Below, one piece after another: positions 45,247-56,800 of a DNA stretch of 64,000 nt. Source of the DNA: Chamaecyparis obtusa. Its lineage: Eukaryota; Streptophyta; Pinopsida; Cupressales; Cupressaceae. The notes under the pieces are model-generated. The model was not told where the DNA came from. It did not search any database and saw only the letters and a list, made by a program, of their open reading frames with translations. Where the stretch lies: the NCBI GenBank assembly GCA_027943335.1, contig BSBK01006342.1, positions 1,332,501-1,396,500 on the forward strand, written 5' to 3'. The position numbers and the translations under genes were made by a program. Every line of letters begins with the position of its first letter. The stretch's first letter is position 1.

Positions 45247-47440
45247 CTAATCTAGTCCTTTCTTTCTAGGGGAAGAAAACAAATCCCGAGTTGTCTTCGA
45301 TCGTCGCGTTGATGGAGATGCAGTGGATGTCATAGTCTTCTGAGTGTGCTCACTCGTCTTGCTATCTAGACTCTTTTGCAGCTCGACCTGATTAAAAATA
45401 AAATTAGATAGAGATAACTAAGATACATCAAAATTGAATTATACAATGACATAAAATTGAATATTGGCTTACTGCTAGCAAATAGTCACTATGTTCATCC
45501 ACTGAAGGTGCATGCTGGCGATCTGGAGTCATAATTCCCTACAACAATGATCAAAATAATAATTAAAATAAATACATGGATATCATTATAAAATTAAATA
45601 CAAACTATTAAAATAACAATTAAAGTTAAGTGATCTCTTTCATACCTCAGTCAGTGCTTCAGAACTAGCTACTGCTGCAGCTACTCCATGATCCAAAGTA
45701 TCACGGTCAGAAGGAGGAGTCTCTGATGTCAAAAGCTGAAAATGAAACAAAAAAAGTAAATTATGCAGTTATCAAGATTACATATATTTTTCACAACCCT
45801 ACTAATGACTAAATGATACCTCCGTGAAGGTTCCACCGCATCCTCTGGTGTGTAGTGTCGAAGTCAAAGCTCCAACATTCAACTAGTGCACATGTACATG
45901 GAAAATTATAAGATAATGATTCATATAAGAATGTACTACTGACATGTTAATTATAATGCATTATTACATGTATACCTATGGACTCAATGGTGACCTCACA
46001 AACCCAGGTGAAAGAATGTAATCATCGTGCCTCTGGATTTTGATCATAATTTGTCTAGTAATTTAGTCATTCATTCATTAATTAAATATGATCAAGTAAA
46101 TCCAATTAATATGAAAATAAAGATACCTCAAGGAAAGTTGCATGATGCCCTTCGCTATCTATTGTGAACGTCGATGGTCCACCAGTGCACATCTAATGCA
46201 GATGCACAATAAGTTAGGATACAATTATTCATATAATTACATAATAATCAAATATGTTAATTAAATGTTTTATTCGATACATGTGCAATTGACAATGATG
46301 TATAAAAGGGGACATTAGGATCATTGCCACTTCCACTGCCACCACCACTACCATTGACACTCTTGCCCTAAATTTTCATCATAAACAATAGATACTAAAT
46401 TAAATAGTTATTCTTTTATAAATGAAATATGATCAAAGGAATTTAATGAACTTAGAAATATTTACCTGTGTGTCAATGCCAAATGTCATATTTAGAAAGT
46501 TATCAGTCATCAATCCAGAATCCTCTTGCTCTCTCTCACTAGTACCAAATGTGCACAAGCATCCACATGACCGACAAATATGCCCCCTCAAGGATTGACC
46601 ATACTCACCCTCAACTAAAGGAGTGGCACACTAAATGAGAGTCTATGTCAGAACACTAATCGTACCTAGTGCGTCTGCCTCTACATGTTCCTTCACAATG
46701 GAAGGAATACTAACATGATCCAATGGTGGCTTGTCACTAACAACCCTAGGTACGTTAGGGTCATGATGTGCCCCTGCTTGATCAAACGATGAACCCCCTC
46801 CTCTACTTTGAGAATCTAGCATGTCAAAATAATTTGGCACCACCTTGAGTACAGACTCGCAATAGAATTTCCTCAAGAAATATATAGGAACTTCATGATT
46901 TTTACAAGGAGGTGAATCAAAGACCATCCACCATCTCTCCGAAAAATTGTTTTTAATGTCTTCATTTATGCACCAATGAATTGGGAACCTCCTTTTTGTA
47001 GTTCTAAGAGTATTTGCATCCCCTGGTTTTTTAAATAGCTAGAAAATGTCATCTTTTGTGATTTTTTTCTTTTTTATGTCCGCATAAGATAATTTATTTG
47101 CCTATTATTATTTTTTTTCTTCTCTTTTATCCTGCCATAAATTAATTTGCCCACTAACTATGCTTACGTGGGTCAAGATTGCTTCCAATGATTTTGCAAG
47201 TCTTGCCCTTCCGGGATTTGTATCACTAGAATCTTTTAACCTATTAATTAAAGATTCTAATTCTTTTTGCCCTCTTTCAATTTGGTTCAACAAATTTTGT
47301 TGTGTTCCAGGAGGAGGTTTCTTGATTGGTGGAGGCAATTGAGGTTCATTTTCTTCATTTCTTTCTTCATTCGGTTCTTCATTTGGTTTTTCATGAGGAG
47401 ACAGAGGGTTTGGTGGAGGGAGATTATTTCTTCTTGGCAA
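45247..47440 (-). pseudogene. Unrecognised eight-exon gene, all seven introns phase 0, with in-frame stops
   Basis: Minus-strand exons by frame and splice sites: 47,440-46,466; 46,367-46,281; 46,192-46,127; 46,032-45,976; 45,882-45,820; 45,735-45,646; 45,538-45,473; 45,387-45,247 (975, 87, 66, 57, 63, 90, 66 and 141 nt). Every exon is a multiple of three and every intron is GT-AG, 84-107 nt. The product (about 515 codons) has a Pro/Glu-rich N-terminus, a helical segment (QIERGQKELESLINRLKD), FSERWWMVFDSPPCKNHEVP, a Cys cluster (HICRSCGCLCTFG) and a Ser/Thr/Lys-rich tail ending SSPRKKGLD. Stops lie at 47,110-47,102, 47,039, 46,643, 46,631 and 45,976, so it is probably decayed. The first codon is TTG (ATG lost?); an upstream mini-exon 47,589-47,558 could supply a start. 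Function unknown. Confidence 0.65.
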
Positions 47441-47756
47441 TTAAAAAAACAACATTTTAAAACATTGATTACACAAAAAATTTAAACAAAAATAAATTGC
47501 AACAAAACTAAAATTTTAAAACAAATAAGAGGCATGATAAGTTGTAAAAACACTTACCTCTTCTCCCAGATTGAACTTGATGATGTCATGGAGCCATTTG
47601 ATCGATGGATGAACAAAAATAATCAACTCACAAACAACTATAATAGGGTGTGCACACTTTCAAATATCCTCTTAGCTGAAAACATGGGTTTGAGAAAGCA
47701 AAATGAGCTCAAACACGCATGCAGCAAAAATATATAACTTTTTCAAAAGGGTGTAT
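47441..47756. other. Upstream region of the eight-exon gene
   Basis: On the minus strand ATG at 47,589 begins a 32-nt stretch (MTSSSSIWEK plus two bases) followed by GTAAGTG at 47,557. Joining to an AG at 47,434-47,433 would keep frame with exon 1. This is a possible first exon, not proven. The rest is AT-rich. Confidence 0.35.
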
Positions 47757-47855
47757 ACCCTATAGGGCGCACGCCCTATGGCTTGGGCTGCCCAACCCTA
47801 AGGCTTGGGCAACCCAAGCCATAGGGCACATGCCCTTTAGTGCATGCGCACTATT
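47757..47855. repeat. CCCTATAGGGC motif cluster with 14-bp hairpin
   Basis: CCCTATAGGGCGCACGCCCTAT is followed by arms CCCTATGGCTTGGG (47,774-47,787) and CCCAAGCCATAGGG (47,813-47,826), a perfect 14-bp inverted repeat, and by GGGCACATGCCC and TGCATGCGCA. It is the same motif family as at 12,290-12,373 and 13,888-13,972. Confidence 0.7.
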
Positions 47856-47864
47856 TGCGATGGG

Positions 47865-47921
47865 GGGCCAAAAAGAAAAGTGGCATCTTTTTGTTCCCCC
47901 ATCTTTGTGCACTTACCCAGT
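47865..47921 (-). repeat. TIR-like block A, copy 2 (CACTG start)
   Basis: On the minus strand it reads CACTGGGTAAGTGCACAAAG, then ATGGGGGAACAAAAAG and ATGCCACTTTT, matching 11,377-11,445. CACTG/CACTA is the usual start of CMC-group transposon termini. The block lies upstream, on the same strand, of the eight-exon gene, with the CCCTATAGGGC motif between. Confidence 0.45.
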
Positions 47922-49544
47922 GATATATGACCTGAATGAAATACAACTCAAATTGATGATATCAGATCCTTTAAATACAATAAAGATATCACCTTTCTGT
48001 GATGAGTATATCCTTCAAAATTTCTCAATATCCTTACAAGTGTTCTGTTAAACTGAATACTTCTTTCCAAATCTTTCTGTCAAAACCCTTTCTAAACTTC
48101 AGATGTCTTTGAGTGCAGCTACTCCATAAAGATAATTTTAGAAATGACATCCTTACAAATTTTATATCATACTAATCTTGACCTAATTAGTGTTTTACAA
48201 TATCTTAGTGTATCGTTGGAAAATGGAAGCACTTCCATTTAGGATTGGTTTAGCCCTCTGAGTAAGTGGTTTTGGGTCATGTCAAATGCCTTGAATGGGT
48301 CTTTACCTTGGATTTGGTTTTTCCCCTATCCTGCCCTATTTTCCACTTCTTTCATACCTATTTATGGTATCTTTCTGTAAGATTTTGAGGTTGTTGACCT
48401 CAAGGTCAAAGTCGACCTTCTGGGTATACGTCACTTTTTTTTCATCTTAGGTTGTTCTTTTATTTCTGAAGACTTTTATCTTCTTTGAGCAGTGTATACT
48501 TCACTTTTGTAGCATTCTTTTATGCACACATACTAACATAAAGTGTCATTCTATTGCATGTATAGGATCTTTCACATGTTTGTGCTCGTTGTACTCGCAC
48601 TCCATTATAAAGTTCCAGGGGGGTTTGATGTTTGCCTTTATTTTATATATACTTTTGTCATGTGAGCATTCCTCCAATGACATTAAAGCATCAGGTATCT
48701 TTATTTGTATTTGTACTCTCTCTGCATCTTCAATGTTCCTGGCATCATGCAGTTCATATTGGATGATATTTTTAGTGAACCTGTCATTACTCCCTTGTCA
48801 GCATTATGGAGGGTTTCTACTATTGGCTCTACTACTTCCTTGGTTCGATAGTGTAATCTATGTATTTAGTATTTGATTCTATGTACTAGAGGTAGATGTA
48901 GTGGCTGGGTACCTATGCATTCTGGTGAGATGGATCATTTACCATATGGACACTCTTGATTTCCTATTTTTTGGTGCACTTTTCTAGATTTGATTGACCA
49001 TCTCTTTAGACTTTTGGTGTTTTTATACCATCTGTATTTTTGAGTTCAGGTGCTTTCCTTTTTTTTGCCTCCTCATTCGAGTAGTGTCATTTGAGGGCAC
49101 TCATACAAATTATAGTATTCTGTATCTTTGACTTCAATTGTTTTCCTTTGTTTTCCTCTTGATTCAAGTAGTGTCATTTGAGGAAACTCATACAAGTTAC
49201 AATCTTCTCTACCTGGTCATATTTTATTGGAGGATCTTCAGATCATCAGTTACTTCTAGTGAGAGTTTGTAGCTTTTTTCTTCAGTGATATTCTACATGT
49301 TCATCCTTGTTCCTATTTTCTGGAACATTCCTAGTTTTGGAGGCTTCTCCAGTCCTTAAAACTAGTCTTCGTCTCTTTTTGGAGTAGAGTTTTTCTCATG
49401 TGGTTTTCTCTATTTCTCCACTTTATAGAGACTTTCTTTTGTACTTGGGTACCTGATTAGGCCTTTTTTTTATGGGACCCATTTGCTTTCAGTAGTTCTT
49501 TCTAGATTTTTAGCTTCTCCCAAAGTTTATCTTAAGGGGGGATG
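47922..49544 (+). other. Decayed sequence upstream of a polypurine tract; 88-bp duplication
   Basis: No coding domain is recognisable. Two diverged units (about 49,032-49,119 and 49,120-49,215) share TTTTCCTTTG, GTAGTGTCATTTGAGG and ACTCATACAA. The stretch ends in CTTAAGGGGGGA, a polypurine tract, so it is probably the eroded 3' end of a Gypsy-type element. Confidence 0.5.
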
Positions 49545-49942
49545 TTAGAGTAATAAAGTATTTACTTATTAATTGAATAATATTGATTTAATTAATAAGT
49601 CCCTTATTATCTCTTTCTTCTTTAGCTAAACTTTAGGCATATAATAATTAATTACTTTATTAATTATTATCATGCAACCTAGGTTTGTTCACCATTTTTA
49701 GGGTTTTTATCTCCTTTTATAAAGATTGATATCTCTTGTTTAATAACATCATTTGAGAAATATTCATTTTATTGAATTGCAACTTTTGTTTTTGTACATC
49801 AAGATTGTCTCCTCTTTCATGGATACATGCGTTCAGACCTCTCTAGCTTCTTGCTTCTCTCTTTCTATGATAGATGTTTGCATCTAGGTATTCGTGGGAG
49901 TTGTGGGTTGTTTACTCATCAACTCCAATAATAGGTTTACAA
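49545..49942 (+). repeat. LTR-like fragment after a polypurine tract
   Basis: TGTTAGAGTAATAAAG starts directly after AAGGGGGGA, the usual PPT-LTR junction. The following about 400 bases include AT-rich text and a conserved-looking TTTTTAGGGTTTTTATCTCC. The right end (near AGGTTTACA) is a guess. No partner LTR is in the window. Confidence 0.4.
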
Positions 49943-51900
49943 TCACTTATAAAAAAATTATTCAACATTTCCTTTATATATTTACTCTATGATATAAATA
50001 TTACATTGTTAATCTAACTAGCTTGTAATGTAATGTCCCACTGACGTTCCCTCAGCACAAGGACATAAATTACACAACAAAACATGCAAAATTTTTATTT
50101 TATTTTTGTCAATAAAGTAGCATAACAGAATCTCATTGATATTATGTAAATAGAAGTCAAGAAAACCAATAGATCATAATAATTGTCATACATAATTAAC
50201 AATTTGTTATTACTACATACCTAGATATCGCTACCTTGCTTTTTCATTATAACCACCATGTCCAACACCTATATCTACACACATGTCTAAACAAATAGGT
50301 CCAAAAATTAGATACATGATCATAAACAAACACTTTATTGATATCTTAGCAATGTGAATCATTATTGAGAAGATATAAAATAATTTCATTTAAAACTTTA
50401 AGACAAACCCTATAGGATTGGACTTAAGCCTCAGGGGCTCATCATTGATGGCCTTGCCTACGTTCATGCTCAAAGACTTCGTAGTTCAACTCAATATTTT
50501 TTTTACCATATCATACTAGATCATCATAACAAGAATTCAAAACATCATATTTTTACTGTATATGTATTATGAAATACAAAGCAGGTATGCAACCTTTTCT
50601 AAGGTAGAGTCCTCGCACAGTCTCTTCATCAGTTACCACCAACTTAAGTGAAATAGGGATGAGATTCAAAGTTAAGTATCTAATATACACACATATCCCA
50701 AGGAGGTTTTGAATTTTAAAATAATAAATTTCAATAAAGATAAAAGAATGTTATCTTACTACTAAAGTTCACTCATAACTAATAATTCTATTATATCTCC
50801 AATATCACAAGCCCACTCAATGACAAGGAGAAAACTATAATATTAAGGTCAAAATAGTTACTAGAAATGCATATAGAATTAGTCAAGAGTATCTCAAGAT
50901 AGAAGATGATACCCTCTCACAAAACCTCTAACAACCCACCTCTCAAAGGCTCCACCTAAATCAGGTTACTAAATAGATCAGCACTAGAGGCCACCATTAA
51001 GGAATTGTTTCCAATCTAGTCTTGAATTGATTCTACCCATAAAATACTCTCAAGATTAAATATAATATATTAAAATAATATCACAATGCTAATTTGTTAA
51101 TAGATCATTCCCATCTAACTATAAGAATTGGAGTAATTAAAATATACTAGATTGTATTACACCATTCAGTGAGAAAAATGAGTAGAAGAGTGGTTCAATT
51201 AAGATGTTAACACTTAATAATTATTGATTTATACACAAGTATTAATTAAGACTCTTTTAAACTTGAGTAACATCCTTATTCCACAATTACGATTCTACAC
51301 AATTAGTCAATTCAATAGGGATGACACAATACTAAGAGCAAGGCTTCCAAACCATATCTATATACAATTATCCTAAATATCCCACCTAATTAATAAATTC
51401 GAAACTAATTCCTAAATATACTATCAAATTTACTGAGCCATTCTAATTATAATAATCTTAAAATAATTTTAACAACTTTAAATTGATTTTAAGACTAATT
51501 ATAAAATATTCATAATTAAATATCCTCAAAATAACCATCACTAAATCTATAAATTTTCTTTTAAAATTATTCTAATAATATATTAATTAACATCCAAGAT
51601 TCTAATTAATTTTAAAATTAATAAGGACAAACTTATGTGAAAGGCTAATAAGACAAAGTTAAATAAATAATAAAATTCTAATAAGAATGTATTCCACATT
51701 CTAATAAAAACAACTTAGAATTAAAAGATGGGATACGTATAAAGAGGAGTTTAATACAAAATTGCCCTTAACTTGCAAATAATTATAATGAAAAGCTATC
51801 ATTGATGTTCTATAACATGAGGATATGGAATCATATTCAAGTAGTATATTAAGATTTTTATTCCAGCCCCCTTTATAGTCAACATGATTTATTAGAATGA
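49943..51900. other. AT-rich non-coding stretch
   Basis: I see no coding frame with family resemblance and no RNA gene. GTAATGTCCCACTGACG near 50,031 resembles LTR ends of some plant Gypsy elements (compare 43,749), unresolved. Confidence 0.45.
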
Positions 51901-51987
51901 AGAGGGGGCCATGACGAACAAATATCCAAATAGTTCATGTCGTCCTAGAACAATAGGAGTGTCTCTATTGGTGGCATCCACTTTCAG

Positions 51988-52954
51988 ATGAATGAGGAGG
52001 TCATAGCCAAGGTGACTGGGATTTCTATGACAGGGAGAAAATACATAAAAACCATTTGTACCCCTGACCCTACCAGCCTCAACCAGTTCTTCAAGGATGG
52101 TGAGCTACCGGTGAAAAAGTGGGGGGGCTTCAACAAGGAGGAGCTACCAGATTTATGGCCAAAAACATGCCTCATTGTGATGAAATACTTCATGTTGGAA
52201 GGTAAGTTTATTGTCTTTTACTACTACCACTTACCATTCTTGAACCATGTTAGAAACAAAGATTTAATCTCCATCCCTTTCTATCTTCTGCACTCCTTAG
52301 AAAGTAACATTCTTGATATTAAGGATAACCCAGATAAGCCTATTCCTATCCTCCATTAGGGCCTCCTTCTCTGCATCTACCAGTTCCACAAAGCTATCTG
52401 CCTGGCACCCCAACCCTCCCCCCCCCCAAAAAAAAAAAAAATTATCCAAGAAATGCCCCATTAGGATTCCCCAGCCAAAACTGAAAATCCCACCCAGTCC
52501 TCCTCCCAGTCCATTTGTGTCATCTAGGAGCCTGAGCCGGGTGCCAAAGAAAGCAAGAACCAAAAAAAATGTGTCAAAAACCCATTTAATAAGAAGGATG
52601 GCTAGGGGGTGTCCTATGTCTCTGAATCTGAGGAAATTAAAAATAGGAAGGAGAATGACAATACTTCAGAAACTGAATGTAGGCCCAAAAAAAGGAAAAT
52701 GATGGAGAGCCAGGTTAGTTTGGAGGTGGATTTGAGTAGCTCGGGTCATAGGAGGTCAAACAGACTCGCCAAGGAGCAATGTAAAACCAGGCTACTGGAA
52801 ATGACATCTAAAGAATAGTCCATGACTGAGAAAGACTCCCAAACCACTGAGTCTATGAATGATTCCTCGAATGACCATACGAGCCCCCTAAGCCTAGTAA
52901 CAACCCTGTTCCTGACCCCAAGCAGGCCATGGAAACCCCCATTCCTACCCCACC
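51988..52954 (+). pseudogene. Retroelement-type ORF fragment, truncated by chromovirus LTR
   Basis: The plus frame reads VIAKVTGISMTGRKYIKT, FKDGELPVKKWGGFNKEELP, FYLLHSLESNILDIKD and, after a TAG at 52,357, GLLLCIYQFHKA. A Pro-rich and a Lys-rich part follow (ECRPKKRKMMESQ, SGHRRSNRLAKEQ) up to 52,818 and beyond. The pattern VTG(I/L)S...LxxLExNxxxIK...FxxLI matches that of ORF2 in the pol-less element (HEVTGLSKVGE; LFENLEKIKKAKYT), suggesting a related ORF family; this is by-eye only. A C/A homopolymer near 52,420-52,441 causes a frame change. The coding stretch is cut at 52,954 where the chromovirus array starts, and its upstream part is eroded. Confidence 0.5.
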
Positions 52955-53815
52955 TGATGAAGGGTGCTCCCCTTAATACCACAAACACATAACAGAAACG
53001 GAGAAACCACAACAATATGCAAGAACAGAAAATTGGCTTCTTATTATCTCCACAAATGTGGAATTACAAACTTTTAGAATTACAATATGCAAAGCCACAT
53101 GGGCATTCCCTTACAATATTCTGTAGGACAAAGCCTCGAATCAATACCCAGATCTACTACCCAGAACTATTCTGAACTGCCTAAGACAATAATACAGCCT
53201 TCCTTATATAGGCAATTTTCCACCACCTTGAAAGGTTCCAGAATTTTAGCCAATAAGGCCGACCAAACTTAGAATTATTTTTATTTTACATTTCATTACA
53301 TCATAGTCGGCTCAAAATAAATTTTGAAACCCGAACAGAAATTTCGAAGAAAAATTATTTTCTGCCATTTCAGGTGACCCAACTTCCGAAGACCATAAGT
53401 CATCACCAGTTGACCCGATTGACTATTGTAACCCCATTTCGAAAAGGGCGTGAGGAGCTCTACAACGCTTGAATCAAACAAGCTTCATTCAGCCCAAAAT
53501 TCGACCTCATCCGGGGCCTCTAAAGCCTTCAAAACTGAGTTCAAAGTTTCTGTCCCCTGCTGCCAATACCGAAAATCTTCAATATCTTCCAATATACACT
53601 TGATCTGGCAATGAAACTTTACTGGCAGACTTATATGACCAAAATGAACCTCCAAGAAAGAAATCGGATCATTCTGAGCACATACGAAAATTACCAAAAG
53701 TAGTAACTTTCCATAAATAACAGCTCTGCACAAGATAGCCCTTATTGAATTCAAAAAATAGAAATGTTTTTGGGTGATGCAAGATTGCTCTTACACCCAT
53801 GATGCTCCTGCATCA
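52955..53815 (-). repeat. Chromovirus LTR 1 of the array
   Basis: 861 bp, TGATGAAGGG...CTCCTGCATCA in plus orientation. A minus-strand TATATAA lies at 53,204-53,210. By eye it differs from LTR 2 at roughly 20-25 sites. Confidence 0.95.
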
Positions 53816-53853
53816 GACACCCAGGGTAATTTGAGAAGTGACCCTGTCATGAC

Positions 53854-56800
53854 TCAGGTGTGCAGAGGAAAACCAAGACGGTTAACCTCCACCCTTGTTA
53901 GCCATGATGAATCTTCAATAGGTCATCCTTTCCACTTGACCAGATATTCTTCATATGTCCTGTTCCTTGTGCTTCTGCCAACACGACTGTCTATTATATC
54001 TTCGATCTCCTTAGTGTCTGAACTAGTTGCTGGAATACTCCACTGTGCTGCTGCAACCTCATCTTCAACACCTCCTTCGTGATACTCTGTCAAATCTGAA
54101 ATGTTAAACACTGGTGAAATATTCAGCTCACTAGGCAATTCTACCTCATATGCATTTCCTGAATCATGCTTCTTCAGTATCTTACATGGCCCAAACTTCT
54201 TCATTTTCAGCTTGTTATATGTACCAACTGGAAACCGCTCCTTCCGCAAATGAACCATGACTTCATCACCAACCTGAAATTCCTTATACCTCCTTTTCTC
54301 ATCTGCCTTAGCCTTATACTGTGCGTTCATCTTGGTAATATGCTTCCTCACCTCCTCATGGATGTTCTTCAAGTGTTCTGCAAAATCCTCAGCTTCAGCA
54401 CTACTTATTTCTCCTTTATCTATCTTCCTTAATTCAGATGCATTTCTCAGACTACTTCCAAATACAATCTGGAATGGTGATTTACCAGTGCTCCTGTTGA
54501 CAGAATTATTGTATGCAAATTCTGTCTGTGGTAAAATCAAATCCCATCCTGTTGGCTTATCTCCAACCAAACATCTCAGCAAATTTCTCAAACTTCTATT
54601 CACCACCTCTGTCTGTCCATCAGTCTGTGGATGATGTGATGAACTGAACTTTAAATTAGTCTTCAACTTCTTCCACAATGTACGCCAGAAATATTCAACA
54701 AACTTAGTGTCCCGATCTGAAACTATGGTCTTTGGCAAACCATGAAGTCTCACTACTTCTCTGAAAAACAATTCTGCTACATGAACAGCATCATTAGCCT
54801 TCTTGCAGGGAATGAAATGTGCCATCTTTGAAAATCTGTCAACTACTACAAAAATTGAATCATGTCCCCGCTGAGTCCTCGGTAAACCAAGAACAAAGTC
54901 CATGCTAATATCCTCCCAAGGCTTCTCTGGTACAGGTAATGGCTGATACAACCCTGTATTCTGCTTCACTCCTTTCGCCATCTGACATACTCTGCAACTC
55001 TGTACAAACTTCTTCACATCTTGCTGCAATTGTGGCAAATAATAATTTTCACTAACCAAAGAAAGGGTTTTGTCACGACCAAAATGTCCAGCCAATCCTC
55101 CGCTATGCTTCTCCTTGATGAGATTTTCCCTCATAGAACTTCGTGGAATGCACAACTGACTTCCTCTGAATAGCATATCATCCTAGATGATGAAATCCAA
55201 CCATTTCGTCCTGTCTAGAGTAACAGGTTCTGTACAAGCTTTCCAAGCTTCACCAAAACAAACTCCTTAGGAAGAAAATAGTGTCTCCACTTCTTTAATG
55301 CTTGAACTATAGCATAAAATTCCTGATCATAAACAGAATATTTTCTCTTGGCATCATTCAACTTCTCACTGAAATAAGCAATAGGTTTACCTTCTTCGCT
55401 CATAACAGCTCCTATTGCAGTACCACTAGCATCACAATCTACTTGAAACACCTTATTAAAATCTAGAAGTGCTAAAACAGGTTGTTCTGTAACTTTTTGT
55501 TTCAATAATTGAAAACTTTTTTCTGCCCCATTAGTCCACTTAAACTCTTTTCTATCCCCTCTCATTGTTTCAGTCAAGGGTCCACAAATACTGCTAAAAT
55601 TTTTGATAAACTTTCTGTAAAAGCTAGCTAGACCATCAAAAGATCTTACCTCAGTAGCATTTCTTGGAGTAGGCCATTCAAGAATAGCCTGTACCTTCTC
55701 TGGGTCCATTTTTAGACCTTCTCCTGAAACTACAAACCCTAAATACACCAACTCTTTCTTCACAAAACTGCACTTCTTCAAATTAATCAATAATTTCTCT
55801 TCTCTCAACTTCTCAAATACCATACGAATATGCATCATATGCTCATCCAATGTCTTACTAAAGATCAAAATATCATCTAGGTAAATAATGACAAACTTAC
55901 CCAAAAATTCTTTCAGAACCTCATTCATGAGACGCATGAAAGTGCTCGATGCATTGGTTAACCCAAAAGGCATGACTAACCACTCATATAGTCCTTCCTT
56001 TTTTTTGAAGGCAGTCTTCCATTCATCTCCTTCTCTGATCCGAATCTGATGATATCCACTCTTCAGATCTATCTTTGAGAAATACACAGCTCCACTCAAA
56101 CAGTCCATAATATCATCCATTCATGGCAATGGAAACCTGTACTTGATTGTGATCTTGTTTATTGCCCTAGAATCTGTACACATCCTCCATTCTCCATTCT
56201 TCTTTGGTGCTAATACCACTGGTACAGCACAGGGACTCAGACTCTCACGGATCAAACCTTTCTGTAACAGTTCATGTACTTGTCTGTTCAACTCTTCACT
56301 TTCTGCAGGTGTCATTCTATGTGTTGCCTTATTCGGAAAACTCGCTCTTGGGATCAAGTCCATCTGATGACTGATCTTCCTGACTGGTGGTAATCCATCA
56401 AGCACGTTATCGGATACAATATCCTGAAACTCATTCAACAAATCTGCAACTTCTACAGGAACATCTTCTACTTCCTCTTTACCAGCTTTTGGAATTAAAG
56501 CAAAACATACATGCTCATGCCTCATACCATCTAGGAATTTCCTTCCATCAACAAATGTTATTCTTGCATTACCACATACCTTTTCTTCGGTCTCCTTCAA
56601 TGGTTTTAGCTTATGTCGCACTCCATCCTTTGTCAGGGAATAGGTATTCGCACGGCCATCATGTACAGCACATCTGTCAAATTGTCATGGTCTACCCAAC
56701 AACATATGACATGCATCCATAGATATGATATCACACAATACCTCATCTTGGTATCCGCCAATCTTGAACTTCACCAGGCATTGTTCATTGACCATGACCT

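Noticed and set aside
46631..46668. A 37-nt intron in exon 1 of the eight-exon gene
   Set aside because: Too short for a plant intron; the frame continues through with two TAG codons instead.
53774..54634. Plus-strand open frames opposite the chromovirus gag-pol copies
   Set aside because: They mirror the minus-strand coding frame and repeat identically in each copy; they are shadows of pol.
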